The position numbers and the translations under genes were made by a program. From Anaerolineales bacterium (GTDB taxonomy: Bacteria > Chloroflexota > Anaerolineae > 4572-78 > J111), in assembly GCA_012032575.1 (NCBI GenBank), contig JAAUSP010000312.1:1-8638 (forward strand): 8,638 nucleotides of DNA, given 5' to 3'. Below, piece by piece: positions 5,685 through 8,638 of this stretch (its first letter is position 1; every line of letters starts with the position of its first letter). The notes below the pieces were generated by a model. It was not told where the DNA came from and ran no database searches. It was given only the letters and a program-made list of their open reading frames with translations.

Positions 5685-5714
5685 CAATGTGCTGATTATG
5701 TTTTTTGCCGAGCA

Positions 5715-5751
5715 ATTACTGCCCGACCCACTAAATAATTCGGGCAATAAT
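5715..5751. repeat. Inverted repeat upstream of the riboswitch promoter
   Basis: ATTACTGCCCGA (5715-5726) and TCGGGCAATAAT (5740-5751) are complementary at 11 of 12 positions, with 13 bases between. It lies between the divergent start regions of the metB leader and the acetyltransferase. It may be an operator or a dispersed palindrome. No T-run makes it a terminator. Confidence 0.4.
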
Positions 5752-5819
5752 ACCACGAAGCTGGCTGGTGTCAAATTCTGATAGGTGATATTGGCTTGAC
5801 CGAATCTTTGTAAAACTGT

Positions 5820-5848
5820 TTGACACAACTTATCTAAACTCCTACAAT
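5820..5848 (+). promoter_or_regulatory. Sigma-70-type promoter of the acetyltransferase operon
   Basis: TTGACA (5820-5825), a perfect -35, is followed after exactly 17 bp by TACAAT (5843-5848), five of six -10 bases. The expected start near 5855 coincides with the AAGGAG ribosome binding site (5855-5860), giving a leader of only about 15 nt before the TTG start at 5870. Confidence 0.75.
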
Positions 5849-5869
5849 CCCGTTAAGGAGTTCGTCATT

Positions 5870-6721
5870 TTGAAACGAGATAACAATCATGTTCGGGCGA
5901 TTACCCAGGGTGATTTGCCCCGAATTATGCGCATGGTAGACACAGCTTGGCGGGTTCACATTCGTGTTCCTCCGGTTGAATTGGGCGCTAAAATCAGAGC
6001 GATGCCCGGCTTTCTGGCGGAAGATCAGGCCGGATTGCGCGGCTTTATCGTGATGGAGCCGCAGCGCCCGCATGTGGCACTGATCATTGCTGCCGGCTTG
6101 CGCGACAGTTGGAGTGTCAGACCCTATCTCGACTTGTTGTTACCGGAAATCGAGGAAGCGGTACAAATTGAAGGGTTGCCGGCAGTCGCCCATATTGGCA
6201 ATGTGGCCTGGCTGGTGGACGATTTGCAGGGGCGCGGTTTTGAAATACGTGAATGGATTGTGGCTTTTGAGCGTCATGGCAGCGATGCGCCGCCGGCAGT
6301 GCCCCAAACCGCGTTGATTCGTCCGGCCCATTACAGCGACATGTCAACCCTGCTGGCCCTGGACGGTCTGGCATTTAACCATATCTGGCGCAAATCAGCC
6401 GGCAATTTCAACGAGGCTATAGCCAGGGCCGACTCTTTTGCCGTAGCCGAACTGGATGGGCGAATTGTGGGGTATGAATGGTTTGAGCGCTATCACAAGC
6501 ATGCCCATTTGACCCGGCTGGCCGTACACCCGGCCTATCAGGGGCGCGGTATCGGCGCGCAACTGCTCCACACCGCCGTCACCGATGCGCTGGCCAGTGG
6601 GGCCAATATGATTACTCTGAACACCCAGGAGAACAATCAGCGCTCACGAGCCTTATATGAGCGCTTTGGCTTTGTTTTTAGTCAACAGCGGATGCCGGTA
6701 TTGTGGAAAGAGTTGGGGTAA
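5870..6721 (+). CDS. GNAT-family N-acetyltransferase (two-lobed)
   Basis: A 283-residue acetyltransferase of the GNAT superfamily, which moves the acetyl group of acetyl-CoA to an amine. The catalytic lobe is C-terminal (about residues 147-283): LTRLAVHPAYQGRGIGAQLL (214-233) contains the QGRGIG acetyl-CoA pyrophosphate loop, and LNTQENNQRSRALYERFGF (250-268) is the usual motif B with the alpha4 helix and YERFGF. The N-terminal half (about 1-135) has a RAITQGDLPRIMRMVD start and GNVAWLVDDLQGRGFEI, resembling a GNAT lobe whose CoA loop has degenerated. The layout recalls tandem-GNAT proteins; the substrate is not predictable. The start is TTG at 5870, supported by AAGGAG 9 nt upstream and the promoter before it. 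DUF4160 follows after 13 nt, so the three genes likely form one transcript. Confidence 0.9.
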   Translation: MKRDNNHVRAITQGDLPRIMRMVDTAWRVHIRVPPVELGAKIRAMPGFLAEDQAGLRGFIVMEPQRPHVALIIAAGLRDSWSVRPYLDLLLPEIEEAVQIEGLPAVAHIGNVAWLVDDLQGRGFEIREWIVAFERHGSDAPPAVPQTALIRPAHYSDMSTLLALDGLAFNHIWRKSAGNFNEAIARADSFAVAELDGRIVGYEWFERYHKHAHLTRLAVHPAYQGRGIGAQLLHTAVTDALASGANMITLNTQENNQRSRALYERFGFVFSQQRMPVLWKELG

Positions 6722-6734
6722 AAGGCAAGTTTTT

Positions 6735-6974
6735 ATGAGTCCAACCATCCATCGTGAGCGAGGTTACCGCTTCTTCTTTTTTTCACGCGAAGAGCCACGA
6801 ATGCATGTTCATGTTTACTGCGAACGGGGTGAAGCGAAATTCTGGTTAGAACCGGTGATCGCCTTGGCTCAGAATTATGGCCTATCTCAGCGTGATTTGC
6901 GGATCGTTCAAACGATAATTGAGGAGCAGCAAGATGAGTTTAATAACGCCTGGCGACGGTATTTTAGAAGCTGA
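6735..6974 (+). CDS. DUF4160-family protein
   Basis: A small cytoplasmic protein of 79 residues, matching the DUF4160 pattern from memory: SPTIHRERGYRFFFFSREEPRMHVHV, then GEAKFWLEPVIALAQNYGLSQ and a helical tail IVQTIIEEQQDEFNNAWRRYF. The family nearly always sits next to a DUF2442 gene, and the pair is regarded as toxin-antitoxin-like, although I know of no established biochemistry. The ATG at 6735 is preferred: AAAGG lies about 9 nt upstream, and the product then begins exactly at the family's usual MxTI start. A longer frame from 6657 would run back into the acetyltransferase gene. Its 3' end overlaps the next gene by 41 bp, pointing to translational coupling. Confidence 0.88.
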   Translation: MSPTIHRERGYRFFFFSREEPRMHVHVYCERGEAKFWLEPVIALAQNYGLSQRDLRIVQTIIEEQQDEFNNAWRRYFRS

Positions 6975-7212
6975 AGTAACCCATATCTCCAAACATGGGT
7001 TCTGGCTATTACTGGCTGAGCGAGAACTATTTTTGCCGTTTAGTGAATTTCCCTGGTTCAGAGAAGCAGCAATATCGGCAATCCTCAATGTCCAATGGCT
7101 TCAACCGCATCACTTATACTGGCCTGATCTGGATGTAGATTTGGAAGTAGAAGCGATTGAACATCCAGACCGGTATCCTTTGATTGCTCAGTCTGGCATT
7201 AGTCAATTATGA
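6934..7212 (+). CDS. DUF2442-family protein
   Basis: A 92-residue protein with the DUF2442 signature: an N-terminal beta-hairpin (EAEVTHISKHGFWLLLAERELFLPF), the SEFPWFREA segment (37-45) and YWPDLDVDLEVEAI (62-75), close to the family's WPDLDEDLSVEGL. It is the habitual partner of DUF4160, and the two probably act together (toxin and antitoxin roles unassigned). The ATG at 6934 has a strong GAGGAG 7 nt upstream (6921-6926), inside the DUF4160 gene. A TTG at 6919 in the same frame would consume that site and is not used here. The gene ends convergently, overlapping the last 14 bp of the membrane-protein gene on the other strand. Confidence 0.87.
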   Translation: MSLITPGDGILEAEVTHISKHGFWLLLAERELFLPFSEFPWFREAAISAILNVQWLQPHHLYWPDLDVDLEVEAIEHPDRYPLIAQSGISQL

Positions 7213-8638
7213 CGGAGTTCAGTTCAATCCGGCCCACCTCGGCGGCGTTCTGAGCGGGGTCGTACCAGATGAGCAGCGGGGTGTATGAACCGGGCGGCGC
7301 AGCCAGATCGTACACATCGGCTACAATTTCGCCGGGCCGCCAGGCCGAGGTGGGATAGGCAAAGTGGACCGGCACAGCGTCAACGGCGGCAGCCCCTTCG
7401 CCCGCCGGATTGAGCAGACGAGCGGAGACTTTCAAATTCGCCGTCACCGGGGTAATAACCTGCCAGAAAAGCGTCAAACGTAGCGGGGCCGGCCCATCAC
7501 CGGTGTGGGGCGGGCGGGAAACATCGTAGCCCAGCAGTGAAATTTCCGGCGTGACCGGCTGATTGACGGCAACCTGCGGCTGAGGCGGAATTGTCACCGG
7601 CTGGGGGTGGACCTGAATCAGCGGCCCCACCGCCCCCAGCGACCAGCTTTCCGGCGCACCCGGCAGTTCGCGGGTCAGATAGACCGTTTTGCCCTCAGCT
7701 AATAATTTCTCCACCGCCGCCAGCCGATCCCCTTCGGCATCGGCGACAACTGTCTCAACGTCGGGCCGCCGGTTTTCTGTTTGCTGAAAATAACGCAGCA
7801 GCGTCATTTCCCCCAAAATTCCCACCACAGCCGAATTCTCCGGCAGCGGCTGTTGCAGCATATCCAGACCGTAGTCATGCACCTGCCACGTATTCCGCGC
7901 CCCCAGAACCGGCAAATTACTCTGAATGAGCTGAAAGATAACCCAAGCAAAAATTCCCAGAATGAGAACCGCTGCGGCCAACGTTAAACGTTGCACGTTA
8001 AACGTTGCACGTATCAAGCCGGTCACACCGACGCCACTCCACACCGCCCACACCAAAAACGGTGGGATAAAAAAGACCTCGATGTCGCTGACGTTGTAAA
8101 AAAAGTTGAAGGTAAGGTAGGTTAAAAATGCCGCGCCGGTCAGGGCCAAAATTTTATACTGCCGCCGCCAGACCAAATAGATCAGCCCCACGAAGCCGGG
8201 CACAAGCGCATAAAATTGGCGGGTGAACAGGCCCCAATAAAAAGCTGCATCCCGTTCCTGTCCAAACGGATTGGCAAACACAAAAACGCCGTATCCGCTG
8301 GCGCTGATCTGCTGCCAAAAACCGGCCCAGGTGTTTCGATACGTTCCATCCAGCGAGCCGATATGTCCCCGCAGCGGCAGATACAGGTAAAGCAGCAAAG
8401 GGACCAGCCCTACCAGGCAGGTCAACAGTATTGTTTTAATGAACTCCTTGTGTTTCCAGAAGCCGGGTTTTTGGCACAGTAAAAGAAATATCGCCAGGGC
8501 CGGCCATAACAATAAGCTCGTCCGGTGGTGAGTCAAGGCCATGCCGGCTACAAAGGCCAGCCAGAGACCCTCACCCCCAACCCCTCTCCCTCTGGGAGAG
8601 GGGGAGCAAGGCAAGAATCCCCTCTCCCTCTGGGAGAG
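7199..8638 (-). CDS. DUF2723/TMEM260-like membrane protein, N-terminus beyond the window
   Basis: The last 479 residues of an integral membrane protein; the frame is still open at the right edge, so the true start is not visible. About seven hydrophobic segments occur in the first 240 visible residues, with GMALTHHRTSLLLWPAL, LYLPLRG and GTYRNTWAGFWQQISASGYG resembling DUF2723 proteins (the family of eukaryotic TMEM260, a membrane glycosyltransferase). The remaining roughly 230 residues form a beta-rich domain outside the membrane, ending in LLGYDV...LTLFWQV...PTSAWRPGEIVADVYDL...PPGSYTPLLIWYD, a C-terminal module I associate with Chloroflexota glycosyltransferases. A role in moving sugars from lipid carriers onto cell-surface products is an inference. 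Two short repeats (8581-8638 and 7980-8012) are translated in frame. The segment before LWLAFVAGMALTHH is repeat-derived, so the 5' part may be altered. Confidence 0.8.
   Translation of the reverse strand, partial: LSQRERGFLPCSPSPRGRGVGGEGLWLAFVAGMALTHHRTSLLLWPALAIFLLLCQKPGFWKHKEFIKTILLTCLVGLVPLLLYLYLPLRGHIGSLDGTYRNTWAGFWQQISASGYGVFVFANPFGQERDAAFYWGLFTRQFYALVPGFVGLIYLVWRRQYKILALTGAAFLTYLTFNFFYNVSDIEVFFIPPFLVWAVWSGVGVTGLIRATFNVQRLTLAAAVLILGIFAWVIFQLIQSNLPVLGARNTWQVHDYGLDMLQQPLPENSAVVGILGEMTLLRYFQQTENRRPDVETVVADAEGDRLAAVEKLLAEGKTVYLTRELPGAPESWSLGAVGPLIQVHPQPVTIPPQPQVAVNQPVTPEISLLGYDVSRPPHTGDGPAPLRLTLFWQVITPVTANLKVSARLLNPAGEGAAAVDAVPVHFAYPTSAWRPGEIVADVYDLAAPPGSYTPLLIWYDPAQNAAEVGRIELNSVIID
7980..8012. 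repeat. 14-bp tandem repeat inside the membrane-protein gene
   Basis: ACGTTAAACGTTGC occurs twice in direct tandem (7981-7994, 7995-8008), followed by a partial third copy (ACGT, 8009-8012). It is rich in the palindrome AACGTT. On the minus strand it reads as RATFNVQRLT between two membrane segments, without breaking the frame. FNVQR-type peptides are a hallmark of this repeat when it lies within genes. Confidence 0.75.
8581..8638. repeat. Tandem CCCTCTCCC/GGGAGAGGG palindromes at the window edge
   Basis: CCCCTCTCCC-TCT-GGGAGAGGGG is a perfect 10-bp hairpin (8581-8603). A second copy begins 38 bp later (8619) and is cut by the window end. Both are translated on the minus strand as Ser/Pro/Arg/Gly-rich sequence (SPSPRGRGVGGEG) without a stop. 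The preceding CCTCACCCCCAA (8569-8580) is part of the usual flank of this repeat. Confidence 0.8.

Noticed and set aside
5506..5700. T-box leader as the explanation for the structured metB leader
   Set aside because: No TGGTACCGCG-like T-box sequence was found on the minus strand, while all SAM-I landmarks are present.
5542..5783. Plus-strand open frame ending in KLAGVKF, with a plausible protein-like composition
   Set aside because: It has no ATG or ribosome binding site, and it is antisense to the SAM-I aptamer, whose conserved RNA segments explain the sequence.
5556..5828. Minus-strand open frame of 90 codons from a TTG
   Set aside because: Odd composition, no ribosome binding site, and its codons are the riboswitch itself.
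6657..6734. N-terminal extension of the DUF4160 gene into the acetyltransferase gene
   Set aside because: The family normally starts at the MSPTI-like sequence, encoded from the ATG at 6735.
7591..7987. Plus-strand open frames of 112 and 68 codons opposite the membrane protein
   Set aside because: Pro/Ser/Ala-rich or basic shadow translations of a convincing minus-strand gene, without initiation signals.
8581..8638. CRISPR array (palindromic units about 38 bp apart)
   Set aside because: Only one full and one partial unit are seen, the repeat is low-complexity C/T-rich, and the frame stays open; this is a dispersed palindrome family.

Overview
The window reads like an accessory stretch of a Chloroflexota-like (Anaerolineae/Caldilineae type) chromosome. 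That placement is an inference. It rests on the moderately GC-rich, multi-strand gene mosaic, the many short palindromic repeats (CCCTCTCCC/GGGAGAGGG and AACGTTTAACGTTGC types), the helix-turn-helix-plus-receiver regulator and the DUF2723-type membrane protein. No marker gene in the window fixes the taxonomy.

Layout, left to right. (1) At 50-196 on the minus strand is only the C-terminal tail of a NarL-class histidine kinase, with an in-frame stop in front of it. (2) At 268-1272 on the plus strand are a type I signal peptidase gene (lepB, preceded by a 13-bp perfect hairpin) and a 106-residue unknown protein. (3) At 1275-3114 an HTH-receiver regulator (minus) and an alpha/beta-hydrolase-fold protein (plus) diverge from an AT-rich 265-bp region full of inverted and direct repeats. 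The hydrolase has Ala where the nucleophilic Ser should be, and the receiver has Ala where the switch Lys should be. (4) At 5684-3111 on the minus strand is a sulfur-amino-acid operon: a SAM-I (S-box) riboswitch with its terminator, a 135-bp palindromic element lodged in the leader, then a plant-type cystathionine gamma-synthase gene (metB) and a short-chain dehydrogenase gene 14 nt downstream. As given, metB carries one frameshift and the dehydrogenase two compensating ones. (5) At 5820-7212 on the plus strand a clear sigma-70-type promoter drives a two-lobed GNAT acetyltransferase, then an overlapping DUF4160-DUF2442 pair of the toxin-antitoxin-like kind. (6) At 7199-8638 on the minus strand is the C-terminal part of a DUF2723/TMEM260-like membrane protein, running off the right edge, with two kinds of short repeat read in frame as protein.

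The most informative signal lies where no protein gene is found (5450-5684). On the minus strand it carries the conserved SAM-I aptamer segments, followed by two hairpin/U-tract structures. The 5' arm of the second can pair with the 3' strand of aptamer helix P1, the classic terminator/antiterminator switch. This explains why metB has a roughly 490-nt leader and places the dehydrogenase under SAM control. The divergent regulator/hydrolase pair, both missing one key catalytic or switch residue, is the best candidate for something unusual at the protein level.
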